Made by a program: the position numbers and the translations under genes
Notes under the pieces: model-generated
Database searches by the model: none
Seen by the model: the letters and a program-made list of their open reading frames with translations, nothing else
Told to the model about the DNA's origin: nothing
Assembly: GCA_934408705.1 (NCBI GenBank)
Contig: CAKRVL010000134.1
Coordinates: 1 to 5,305, forward strand
Length of the DNA: 5,305 bases
Direction of reading: 5' to 3'
From: an uncultured Blautia sp.
Lineage (GTDB): Bacteria; Bacillota; Clostridia; Lachnospirales; Lachnospiraceae
Shown: positions 1-5,305 of the stretch, one piece after another
Numbering within the stretch: the first letter of the stretch is position 1
How the letters are laid out: each line of letters opens with the position of its first letter

Positions 1-136
1 TGAAGCCCCCCTCAAGATGAGATGTCCCATTCGAAAGAAGTAAACCCCCTTGAAGACGACGAGGTAGATAGGGCAGAGGTGGAAGTGCAGTAATGTACGG
101 AGCTGACTGCTACTAATCGGGTGAGGGCTTGACCAA
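1..136 (+). rRNA. 23S ribosomal RNA, 3' end (partial)
   Basis: This is the 3'-terminal ~135 nt of large-subunit rRNA; the 5' part lies outside the window. It shows the conserved tail blocks TGAAGCCCCCCTCAAGATGA at the window start, then GTAAACCCC, GACGACGAGGTAGATAGG (domain VI), and GAGCTGACTGCTACTAATCG near 101-120. The molecule should end at about GGGCTTGACC (125-134), the strand that pairs with the 23S 5' end in helix 1. The exact end is uncertain by a few bases. Transcription is left to right. Reading frames on the opposite strand here are shadows of the rRNA. Confidence 0.96.
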
Positions 137-334
137 AAAGCTGAGACGAGCGGCTGTCACCGCACGTAGAGTGAGGAATGCTTGCATTCCTGAACGATAA
201 CGTGAGGAGACAGACATTTGCGAAGCAAATGACACTGAGCAACGAAGTTGCGAAGTGACCGCGTTCGAGCAATCGCAAGGTAAAATGATTCCATTAGGAT
301 GTAACATGTATGTAGTTTTGAAGGTACAGAACTT
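137..334 (+). other. Post-23S rRNA operon spacer, hairpin-rich, without 5S
   Basis: This ~200-nt stretch sits between the 23S end and the operon terminator. It contains no recognisable 5S rRNA (the conserved CCGAACACGGAAGTTAAG-type core is absent), no tRNA and no credible reading frame. It does contain a row of small inverted repeats: GCGG/CCGC (150-153/160-163), GGAATG-CTTG-CATTCC (175-190), CATTTGC-GAA-GCAAATG (215-231) and GCAAC-GAA-GTTGC (239-251). The heptamer GTGAGGA occurs twice (171-177 and 202-208). The segment TGTAGTTTTGAAGGTACAGA (311-330) resembles spacer sequence I associate with clostridial rRNA operons, from memory only. The region is probably transcribed as the rRNA trailer. 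It could instead hold a degenerate interspersed repeat, which I cannot test here. Confidence 0.6.
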
Positions 335-366
335 AAACGGTAGCCGATGGGTTATCGTTTTTTTTA
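335..366 (+). terminator. Intrinsic terminator of the rRNA operon
   Basis: An 11-bp stem is formed by 335-345 (AAACGGTAGCC) and 350-360 (GGTTATCGTTT) around a GATG loop (346-349). It includes two G-U pairs and is followed by a T-run through 365. It lies about 200 nt after the 23S end and ahead of the MATE gene leader, so it most likely ends the rRNA transcript. Confidence 0.87.
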
Positions 367-513
367 TACAATAGGAATATACCTGTTAAGGCAGATGGTA
401 TCTGGCGTTTTGTTCTTGTCATTTCGCCTCTATCCTTTTGAACAATATTTTGTTAAAATAGAATATTATGAGTACCAAAAGTTTTATCATTAAACAGAAC
501 AGGAAAAGATAAA
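367..513 (+). promoter_or_regulatory. AT-rich leader of the MATE gene with tentative promoter
   Basis: This non-coding stretch follows the rRNA terminator. A possible sigma-A promoter is TTGAAC (438-443) with a weak -10 such as TAGAAT (459-464, 15-nt spacing) or GAATAT (461-466, 17-nt spacing). An extended -10-like TGTTAAAAT (451-459) is also present but has no well-placed -35. None is a clean consensus, so the exact promoter is unsettled. A short inverted repeat CAGAT-GGT-ATCTG (392-404) could be an operator or chance. The ribosome binding site is AGGAAA (501-506), 9 nt before the ATG when counted from AGGA. Confidence 0.35.
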
Positions 514-1911
514 ATGAAATTAAATACATATAAATATAAACTGGCAGACCAAGAAACAAGGCAAATGCTGCCAGTGATTTTTTCTCTTGCATGGCCAACT
601 ATGCTGGAGCAGCTGATGCAGACAGCTGTGCAGTATATGGATACTGGCATGGTGGGCGTTCTTGGAACAAGTGCTACTGCGGCTGTAGGTGCAACAAGCA
701 CTGTGAACTGGCTGATCGGAAGTACCATATCAGCTATTAGCATTGGCTTTCTTGCATATATTTCCCAGTCGATGGGAGCCGGAAAAAGAGAATATGCCCG
801 TAAAGCATCAGGTCAGGCGGTGCTTGCAGTTCTGGTAGTGGGTATTCTTTTTACGATTTTGACGGTAGGGCTAAGCAGTAAGGTTCCAGTGTGGATGCAG
901 GTTGATCCTTCTATTCAGAAGCTGGCATCCAGTTATTTTCTGATCTTATATGCACCAATGCTTTTCAGAACAGCAAATATTATATTTGGAACTGTATTGC
1001 GGGCGGTTGGAGACACAAGAACACCTATGCAGGTGGGCGTGGCATTTAACATTATTAACATCGTATTGAACTTTTTTCTGATTTATTCCACAAGAACAGT
1101 GAACATTTGTGGAAAACAGCTTGTAATTCCAGGTGCTGGCTGGGGTGTTCAGGGAGCTGCGGCAGCAAGTGCTATTGCTTATACCATAGGAGGAATTGCT
1201 ATTACAGTTAAACTATGGAAGCATGTGGATATCTCACCAAGAGGACAGAGCTTAAAACCTGATTTCACAGTGCTCCGTCCCTGCCTGAAGGTAGCAATAC
1301 CCAATATGTTCCAACGCTTTGCTACTTCTTTGGGATATGTAGCTTTTGCGTCAATGATCAATTCCTTGGGGGAAACTGCTACAGCAGCTCATACCATTGC
1401 CAATACTGTGGAGTCTGCTTTTTATATTCCAGGATACGGAATGCAGACTGCAGCAGCTACTCTTGCGGGAAATGCACTTGGAGCTAATGACAATAAGAGA
1501 CTGAACAGCCTCGCGAAGGCAATCATCCCTTTGGAAGTTAGTTTAATGATACTCTCGGGAGGCCTTTTGTTTGTTTTTGCGCCGATATTAATCTGCCTGT
1601 TTTCCACAGATCCTCAGGTAATAGCACTGGGTAGTACTGTCCTTCGCATGGTAGCTGTTTCAGAGCCTTTCTATGGAGTACCTATTGTAATTGAAGGTAT
1701 GATGCAAGGAGTAGGAAAGACTGTAACTCCTTTTATTTTCAATGTTGCAGGAATGTGGGGAGTGCGGATTATCGGAACTTTTATCTGTATTCATTTACTG
1801 GGAATGGGATTGGTTTCAGCCTGGGGCTGTATGATAGGCCATAATATGCTTCTGTTTGTTTTGTTTACAGTGCACTATGTAAGAGGAAAGTGGAATCCCA
1901 TGAATAAATAA
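514..1911 (+). CDS. MATE family efflux transporter
   Basis: The product is a 465-residue integral membrane protein, the usual length for MATE (multidrug and toxic compound extrusion) antiporters. These export cationic drugs or metabolites in exchange for Na+ or H+. The N-terminal half opens with the signature AWPTMLEQLMQTAVQYMDTG (residues 26-45). The second, pseudo-symmetric half starts near residue 260 with VAIPNMFQRFATSLGY and includes a conserved stretch of the AHTIAN...PGYGMQTAAATLAGNALGA type. Hydrophobic segments along the whole length fit the family's 12-helix fold in two six-helix bundles. The ATG at 514 is chosen because AGGAAA lies upstream at good spacing and the first residues are a short basic cytoplasmic tail. 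The neighbouring rRNA operon and cyclase appear to be separate transcription units. The substrate cannot be told from sequence, so NorM, DinF or MepA names are not warranted. Confidence 0.95.
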   Translation: MKLNTYKYKLADQETRQMLPVIFSLAWPTMLEQLMQTAVQYMDTGMVGVLGTSATAAVGATSTVNWLIGSTISAISIGFLAYISQSMGAGKREYARKASGQAVLAVLVVGILFTILTVGLSSKVPVWMQVDPSIQKLASSYFLILYAPMLFRTANIIFGTVLRAVGDTRTPMQVGVAFNIINIVLNFFLIYSTRTVNICGKQLVIPGAGWGVQGAAAASAIAYTIGGIAITVKLWKHVDISPRGQSLKPDFTVLRPCLKVAIPNMFQRFATSLGYVAFASMINSLGETATAAHTIANTVESAFYIPGYGMQTAAATLAGNALGANDNKRLNSLAKAIIPLEVSLMILSGGLLFVFAPILICLFSTDPQVIALGSTVLRMVAVSEPFYGVPIVIEGMMQGVGKTVTPFIFNVAGMWGVRIIGTFICIHLLGMGLVSAWGCMIGHNMLLFVLFTVHYVRGKWNPMNK

Positions 1912-1921
1912 AAAGCACAAC

Positions 1922-1950
1922 TTGACAGAGAAAAGCTCAGGCTCTATACT
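1922..1950 (+). promoter_or_regulatory. Sigma-A promoter of the diguanylate cyclase operon
   Basis: A perfect -35 box TTGACA (1922-1927) and a -10 box TATACT (1945-1950, one mismatch from TATAAT) are separated by exactly 17 nt. Transcription should begin near 1957. The site begins 10 nt after the MATE stop codon and precedes the cyclase gene, so the genes from the cyclase to the five-cysteine protein probably have their own vegetative promoter. No terminator is seen between MATE and this site, so some read-through from the MATE gene is possible. Confidence 0.8.
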
Positions 1951-2035
1951 TAAAAATGACGAATATAAGCAGATAAATCATAGAATGGATGTTATTACTA
2001 TGGAAAAAAGTATGAAGGATAGTCCGGAGAATAAA

Positions 2036-3568
2036 ATGAAGCGGCAGTGGATTATCGTAGGAGTGATCTGCTTTGTCGCTATGACATTCCTGACAGTGTT
2101 CCTTATGAAAAGATACCGGGAGAAGACAGAGTGCATTTTTGCAGAATTGGTGGAAGAATCTCTTCTTTCTTCTCATTCAGAGGCTTTAACGGAGATGGAG
2201 AGTTTTCTGAATAATGCAAAGAATCCTTTGGGAGTAGAAGAAGCATGGGAAGCACTTGCTAAGGATGAGAATGATATTTCTCATTATGTGTGTAATTCCG
2301 AAGGTGAGATCCTGGCCGGTGACATGAGAATTTTTAATATTAAATATACAGTGGCCGCAGAATTACGTACTATCCGCATAAAGGACAAGCAGATTACAGA
2401 GGTGGTGAATACACTTAATAAGCTTTCTTCCGGACAGCCATATGTTTTTTCACAACTTGAGAAATCAGATGTATATTTAGTGGCATCGAAGCTGGAAAAC
2501 CGAGATTGTATCCTGATTTCAGGTTATCGTTCTGCTAATATGAAGAATTATAAGGCTGTTCTTATTAACGGAAACCGTATGCTGATCTTTACGCTGCTGG
2601 CGTGTGGGGCTGTGATAATTTTCCTTATGGCGAGTCTGTATATGAAACAGCAGAAGCGTGTGATGAAGGGGCAGGCGAGATACGATATTTTGTCTGAGTT
2701 CTCGGATACGGTTCTTTTTGAATATGATTGCATGGAAAAAACACTTGTATTTACTCCGAATATTACCACATTATTTGGATTAAAGGAAATCGGACAGATT
2801 CGACCCTTTGATAAAAATACTGATTTTACAATGATTCATCCGGACGATGTACCGAAGGTAAAGAATCTTCTTGCTACCATCGGAGATGAATCAGATGAAA
2901 TCAATGACTTTGTAATCCGGTTTAAGGATAAGAATGGTCATTATCGATGGGTACGCTGGATGGGCCGGCTGGTACGTGGTCGTCTTGGTATACCTCAGGT
3001 GTTTTTGGGAAAAATTTCTGATGTACAGGACGAGATGACAAAGGAACAGGATCTTCTGGAAAAGGCATCTATTGATGGGCTTACAGGTGCTTTGAATCGA
3101 AAATCCGCAGAACAGAAAATCAATATGCTTATGCAGGAAAGGGACTTTAATGGATTTTTGTTCCTGCTTGATATTGATGATTTTAAGACTGTAAATGATA
3201 CCATGGGGCATGCTATAGGCGATCTTGCACTAAGTACCCTGGTGAAGATACTGAAGACACATTTCCGAAAGGATGATATTATTGGGCGTCTTGGTGGGGA
3301 TGAATTTATTGTATTTATGACGAATACAGAGCGGGCTGCTGTTGCAGAGGCAAAGGGAAAAGGTATTCTGAATATTTTGGCAAACTCTGAAATTACTCCT
3401 CATTTTACCGTAAGCATTGGTGTGGCGGCTTATCCAGCTGCAGGAAAGGATTATGAGAGCCTTTATCTTGCAGCAGATAGAGCAATGTATGTGGCAAAGA
3501 AATCAGGCAAGAACAGGATCCATGTAGATGATGGCACGGGTACTGCTGTGACAGAGAAACAGGACTAA
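2036..3568 (+). CDS. Membrane PAS-GGDEF diguanylate cyclase
   Basis: The 510-residue product is predicted to make cyclic di-GMP from two GTP at the inner face of the membrane. The order is: helix TM1 (residues 5-24), an extracytoplasmic region of ~157 residues (25-181, possibly Cache-like but not identifiable by eye), TM2 (182-203), a PAS domain (~214-338, with FTMIHPDD and a RWVRWMGRLV core), and a GGDEF domain (~340-505). The active site GGDEF is intact (420-424). Also present are the metal-binding D379 in LLDIDDFK, the guanine-contacting N387, and a RxxD inhibitory site R411-D414 placed as in PleD. The ATG at 2036 is preferred because GGAG (2026-2029) lies 6 nt upstream and the protein then starts with MKRQW before TM1. 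In-frame ATGs at 1985, 2000 and 2012 are possible but have weaker binding sites. No EAL domain is present. The signal sensed by the outer domain is unknown. Confidence 0.94.
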   Translation: MKRQWIIVGVICFVAMTFLTVFLMKRYREKTECIFAELVEESLLSSHSEALTEMESFLNNAKNPLGVEEAWEALAKDENDISHYVCNSEGEILAGDMRIFNIKYTVAAELRTIRIKDKQITEVVNTLNKLSSGQPYVFSQLEKSDVYLVASKLENRDCILISGYRSANMKNYKAVLINGNRMLIFTLLACGAVIIFLMASLYMKQQKRVMKGQARYDILSEFSDTVLFEYDCMEKTLVFTPNITTLFGLKEIGQIRPFDKNTDFTMIHPDDVPKVKNLLATIGDESDEINDFVIRFKDKNGHYRWVRWMGRLVRGRLGIPQVFLGKISDVQDEMTKEQDLLEKASIDGLTGALNRKSAEQKINMLMQERDFNGFLFLLDIDDFKTVNDTMGHAIGDLALSTLVKILKTHFRKDDIIGRLGGDEFIVFMTNTERAAVAEAKGKGILNILANSEITPHFTVSIGVAAYPAAGKDYESLYLAADRAMYVAKKSGKNRIHVDDGTGTAVTEKQD

Positions 3569-3581
3569 GGAAGGTGACAAA

Positions 3582-3836
3582 ATGCGGTTACAGATTGTAC
3601 AGGATGCACTTAATAAGAAAAAAATCAAATACGAGTACACAGAAATTGATGGTTGTGGAAGCTTAGATTTTCTGTTTCGTGGGCTGAAGTTTCATGTATG
3701 GGAATATGAGGATCGGGTCTGGGGAGCTGAGACGAATGTTTTTGAAGCTGGACGCAGTCAGGATATTGAGGACGACTATGAGCAGGTCATTGCAAAAGAA
3801 ATTTTGTCATGGCCGGATATGATGCCGGGAAGTTGA
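3582..3836 (+). CDS. Conserved small protein of unknown function, 84 aa
   Basis: This is a small acidic soluble protein with no signal peptide, membrane helix or cysteine cluster; its one cysteine is in DGCGSLDF. Visible features are an N-terminal helix-like stretch (MRLQIVQDALNKKKI), a central strand-rich part with aromatic residues (FRGLKFHVWEYEDRVWGAETNVF), and an acidic C-terminal helix (QDIEDDYEQVIAKEILSW). Reading intact as a compact globular fold, it is credible as a real gene. I have a vague memory of similar small proteins in Lachnospiraceae, but no function I would assign. The start is supported by AAGGAAGGTG (3567-3576), which overlaps the cyclase stop codon and lies 5 nt before the ATG. 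It sits 13 nt after the cyclase and 8 nt before the epimerase gene, so translational coupling is likely. Confidence 0.8.
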   Translation: MRLQIVQDALNKKKIKYEYTEIDGCGSLDFLFRGLKFHVWEYEDRVWGAETNVFEAGRSQDIEDDYEQVIAKEILSWPDMMPGS

Positions 3837-3844
3837 GGGATGGA

Positions 3845-4717
3845 ATGAGATACGAGATAAGCAATGAATTTCTTACAGTACAAGCTGATACCAATGGCGC
3901 AGTTTTGTGGTCTGTAACAGATAAGGATGGATTTGAGTATATCTGGCAGGGCGACGAGAGATATTGGAATGAAAGAGGCGCTAATCTTTTCCCATATATT
4001 GCCAGATTATGGGAAAAAACCTACATATTTCAAGGAAAATCCTATCACATGGATATACACGGTTTTGCCAAGGATTCCGTATTTACCTGTGAAAAAGCAA
4101 GCGAAAATGAACTGGTGTTTACTTTAGAAGACAGCGAAGAAACTCTGGCACAGTATCCCTTTCATTTTCAACTGGAGATCCGTTATCTGCTTTTGGGAAA
4201 AGCATTGAAAGTTCTCTATTCTGTAAGGAATAAGGATGTGAAGACTATGTATTTTGGAATTGGCGGACATCCGGGCTTTAATGTTCCTATGGAGGAGGGG
4301 CTTTCATTTGATGATTATGAACTGAGGTTTTCAGAACCCTGTAAACCACAGCGCATTCTTTTTTCAAATGAGTGCTTTGTAGAAGGGAAAAGTCCTTACC
4401 AGCTTACAGCTGACAGATGTATTCCGCTTAGGCATAATCTTTTTGATAAAGATGCAATTGTGCTGGAGAAAACCTCCGGAGAGGTTTCGATTCATAGTGC
4501 AAAGGGGAAGAGAGTAGTGAAAGTTTCTTACCCGGATATGCCGTATGTGGGATTTTGGCATATGCCATGTACGGATGCGCCATATGTCTGTATTGAACCA
4601 TGGTGTTCCCTTCCATCGAGACAAGGGGTAACAGAGGATCTGGAGAAACAGGAGAATCTGCTGGTTCTCGAAGCGGGTGATGAGAGTCAGGTTTCCTGGA
4701 CTATGGAAATTCTGTAG
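3845..4717 (+). CDS. Aldose 1-epimerase family protein (LacX-like)
   Basis: The 290-residue cytoplasmic beta-sandwich protein is of the galactose mutarotase superfamily, whose members interconvert alpha and beta anomers of free or phosphorylated sugars. The conserved sites are in order: H72 in DIHGFAKD, catalytic-type H142 in GIGGHPGFN, and the general-base-type E251 in CIEPWCS. The opening (YEISNEFLTVQADTNGAVLWSV) and an early GANLFPYIARLW fit the LacX-like branch, for which the physiological sugar is poorly known. The ATG at 3845 is chosen because GAGG (3835-3838) lies 6 nt upstream. The in-frame ATG at 3809 would add 12 residues inside the preceding gene and has no good binding site. The gene follows the 84-residue protein by 8 nt in the same apparent operon. 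Hexose-6-phosphate epimerase activity (YeaD-type) is an alternative within the superfamily. Confidence 0.92.
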   Translation: MRYEISNEFLTVQADTNGAVLWSVTDKDGFEYIWQGDERYWNERGANLFPYIARLWEKTYIFQGKSYHMDIHGFAKDSVFTCEKASENELVFTLEDSEETLAQYPFHFQLEIRYLLLGKALKVLYSVRNKDVKTMYFGIGGHPGFNVPMEEGLSFDDYELRFSEPCKPQRILFSNECFVEGKSPYQLTADRCIPLRHNLFDKDAIVLEKTSGEVSIHSAKGKRVVKVSYPDMPYVGFWHMPCTDAPYVCIEPWCSLPSRQGVTEDLEKQENLLVLEAGDESQVSWTMEIL

Positions 4718-4735
4718 GAAGGCAGGCAATATAAT

Positions 4736-4924
4736 ATGAAAAAGAAGCAGGGGGCGAACTGCGAATATTGTGTAAATTATTCTTATGACGATGATTATGA
4801 ATGTTATACCTGTGAGATGAATCTGGATGAAGATGAGATGTATCGATTTATAACAGGAACTTATCATGATTGTCCATATTTTCGCATGGGTGATGAGTAC
4901 AGAGTTGTAAGAAAGCAAATGTAA
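4736..4924 (+). CDS. Small five-cysteine protein, DUF6472-like
   Basis: The 62-residue acidic protein has two CxxC pairs (C9-C12 in NCEYC and C23-C26 in ECYTC) and a fifth cysteine C46 in HDCPYF. The middle is rich in Asp, Glu and Tyr (YDDDYE, NLDEDEMYRF) and the tail is DEYRVVRKQM. The overall pattern matches what I recall of the DUF6472 family of Clostridia, whose function is unknown. The cysteine spacing suggests a small zinc-binding fold, which is inference. A purine-rich stretch (AGGAAGGCAGG, 4716-4726) overlaps the epimerase stop codon and lies 9 nt before the ATG, an acceptable binding site. The gene is the last of the apparent operon. No hairpin terminator is visible between its stop and the rplJ promoter 20 nt later. 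Confidence 0.87.
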   Translation: MKKKQGANCEYCVNYSYDDDYECYTCEMNLDEDEMYRFITGTYHDCPYFRMGDEYRVVRKQM

Positions 4925-4944
4925 AAATAAATGTAAAATAACTA

Positions 4945-4973
4945 TTGACAAATAAAAACGAACGTGGTATTTT
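4945..4973 (+). promoter_or_regulatory. rplJ: Sigma-A promoter of the rplJ operon
   Basis: A perfect -35 TTGACA (4945-4950) and the -10 TATTTT (4968-4973) are 17 nt apart. TGG directly before the -10 gives an extended -10 (TGn). Transcription should start near 4980, exactly where the L10 leader begins, which supports the assignment. Confidence 0.78.
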
Positions 4974-4979
4974 ATTACA

Positions 4980-5100
4980 GAACGCTGCCGAAGACAGTAG
5001 GTGCCGTAAGGCATAAGGATCAAAACGCCTACCGAGGATTAAGTATTCTTGAAGTAAGAATTACGTTAAGCCTTGCTGTCTTACAGCAAGGCTTTTTTTT
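4980..5100 (+). promoter_or_regulatory. rplJ: Ribosomal protein L10 leader (autoregulatory attenuator)
   Basis: This is the 5' leader of the stalk-protein operon, in which the L10-L7/L12 complex binds its own mRNA to lower expression. The conserved core is GCCGAAGACAGTAGGTGCCG (4987-5006) with the return strand CGCCTACCGAGG (5026-5037). GTAGGTG (4997-5003) pairs with CGCCTAC (5026-5032), enclosing a small GCC-GTAA-GGC hairpin (5003-5012) with a GNRA-type loop. A second hairpin forms from GTATTCTT (5043-5050) and AAGAATTAC (5056-5064) with one bulged base. The leader ends in the intrinsic terminator at 5068-5100. AAGACAGTAGG (4991-5001) can instead pair with CTTGCTGTCTT (5072-5082), which would break both the core helix and the terminator. 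This is the expected antiterminator form. Confidence 0.9.
5068..5100 (+). terminator. Attenuator terminator in the L10 leader
   Basis: A perfect 12-bp stem AAGCCTTGCTGT (5068-5079) / ACAGCAAGGCTT (5083-5094) has a CTT loop and is followed by a T-run to 5100. Its position between the L10 leader core and the rplJ ribosome binding site makes it the off-switch of the attenuator rather than the end of the upstream operon. Confidence 0.92.
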
Positions 5101-5138
5101 GGCGGTATATCAAATTCTATAAGGAGGTGTACCATTTC

Positions 5139-5305
5139 ATGGCAAAAGTAGAACTGAAACAACCAATCGTAGAAGAAATCGCTAATACCATTAAAGACGC
5201 AGAGGCTGTTGTACTTGTTGACTACAGTGGTCTTACAGTTGAGCAGGATACTATTTTACGTAAAGAGTTAAGAGAGTCCGGCGTACAGTACAAGGTTTAC
5301 AAGAA
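5139..5305 (+). CDS. rplJ: 50S ribosomal protein L10 (partial, 5' end)
   Basis: The first 55 codons are present and the gene runs off the window. The product L10 (uL10) anchors the L7/L12 stalk on the 50S subunit, where translation factors bind. The start [20 protein letters not shown] and the segment [20 protein letters not shown] are typical of L10, including the [11 protein letters not shown] block; [13 protein letters not shown] follows. A near-perfect ribosome binding site AAGGAGGTG (5121-5129) lies 9 nt before the ATG. Expression should be controlled by the L10 leader upstream. rplL is expected next, outside the window. rplK and rplA, often just upstream in Firmicutes, are not adjacent here. 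Confidence 0.96.
   Translation, partial: MAKVELKQPIVEEIANTIKDAEAVVLVDYSGLTVEQDTILRKELRESGVQYKVYK

Noticed and set aside
150..251. CRISPR-like array
   Set aside because: The inverted repeats differ in sequence and length and there are no identical direct repeats with uniform spacers.
12..278. 88-residue minus-strand reading frame over the 23S tail and spacer
   Set aside because: It is antisense to conserved rRNA, has no ribosome binding site that convinces, and its serine-rich sequence resembles no protein; it is a shadow of the rRNA.
137..334. tRNA or 5S rRNA gene in the post-23S spacer
   Set aside because: No cloverleaf with a TTCGANNC-type arm and no 5S core could be read; the GTTCGAGCA near 263-271 is not flanked by the required stems.
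392..404. Short inverted repeat CAGAT-GGT-ATCTG as a second terminator
   Set aside because: The 5-bp stem is too weak and the following T-rich stretch is broken; at most it is a weak operator candidate.
3809..3844. Longer epimerase start at ATG 3809
   Set aside because: It would overlap the end of the 84-residue gene by 28 nt and lacks a good binding site, whereas ATG 3845 has GAGG at 6 nt.
3927..4127. 66-residue plus-strand frame inside the epimerase gene
   Set aside because: It is wholly contained in the epimerase gene in another frame, and the epimerase frame carries the family motifs at this place.
4364..5023. 219-residue minus-strand reading frame opposite the epimerase, the small cysteine protein and the L10 leader
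   Set aside because: It overlaps three well supported plus-strand features; its Ile/His-rich composition is what antisense translation of AT-rich coding DNA gives.

Overview
The window looks like a chromosomal segment of a low-GC Clostridia bacterium, most likely family Lachnospiraceae (Blautia/Dorea-like). This is inferred from the Firmicutes-type 23S rRNA tail, strong AGGAGG-type ribosome binding sites, a Firmicutes-type L10 leader, and small proteins of kinds I associate with Lachnospiraceae. All supported genes lie on the + strand.

Region 1 (1-366) is the tail of an rRNA operon. It holds the last ~135 nt of 23S rRNA, then a ~200-nt spacer rich in small hairpins, then a strong intrinsic terminator. 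No 5S rRNA or tRNA is visible between the 23S end and the terminator.

Region 2 (367-1911) holds a 465-residue MATE-family multidrug/cation antiporter behind an AT-rich leader.

Region 3 (1922-4924) is a probable four-gene transcription unit starting from a near-consensus sigma-A promoter (TTGACA-17-TATACT) just after the MATE stop codon. Its genes are a membrane-anchored PAS-GGDEF diguanylate cyclase with intact active and inhibitory sites, an 84-residue protein of unknown function, an aldose-1-epimerase-like (LacX-type) protein, and a 62-residue five-cysteine protein resembling the DUF6472 family. The genes are 8-18 nt apart, each with its own ribosome binding site, and no terminator is seen between them. 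What joins c-di-GMP signalling to a sugar epimerase is not evident.

Region 4 (4945-5305) is the start of the ribosomal stalk operon. It has a promoter, an L10 autoregulatory leader with an intrinsic terminator, and the first 55 codons of rplJ, which runs off the window.

The window is mostly ordinary. The best leads are the missing 5S with an odd hairpin spacer, a possible alternative pairing across the rRNA terminator, the promoter that overlaps a false TTG start of the cyclase gene, and a directly readable terminator/antiterminator switch in the L10 leader. I see no defence system, mobile element or CRISPR array.
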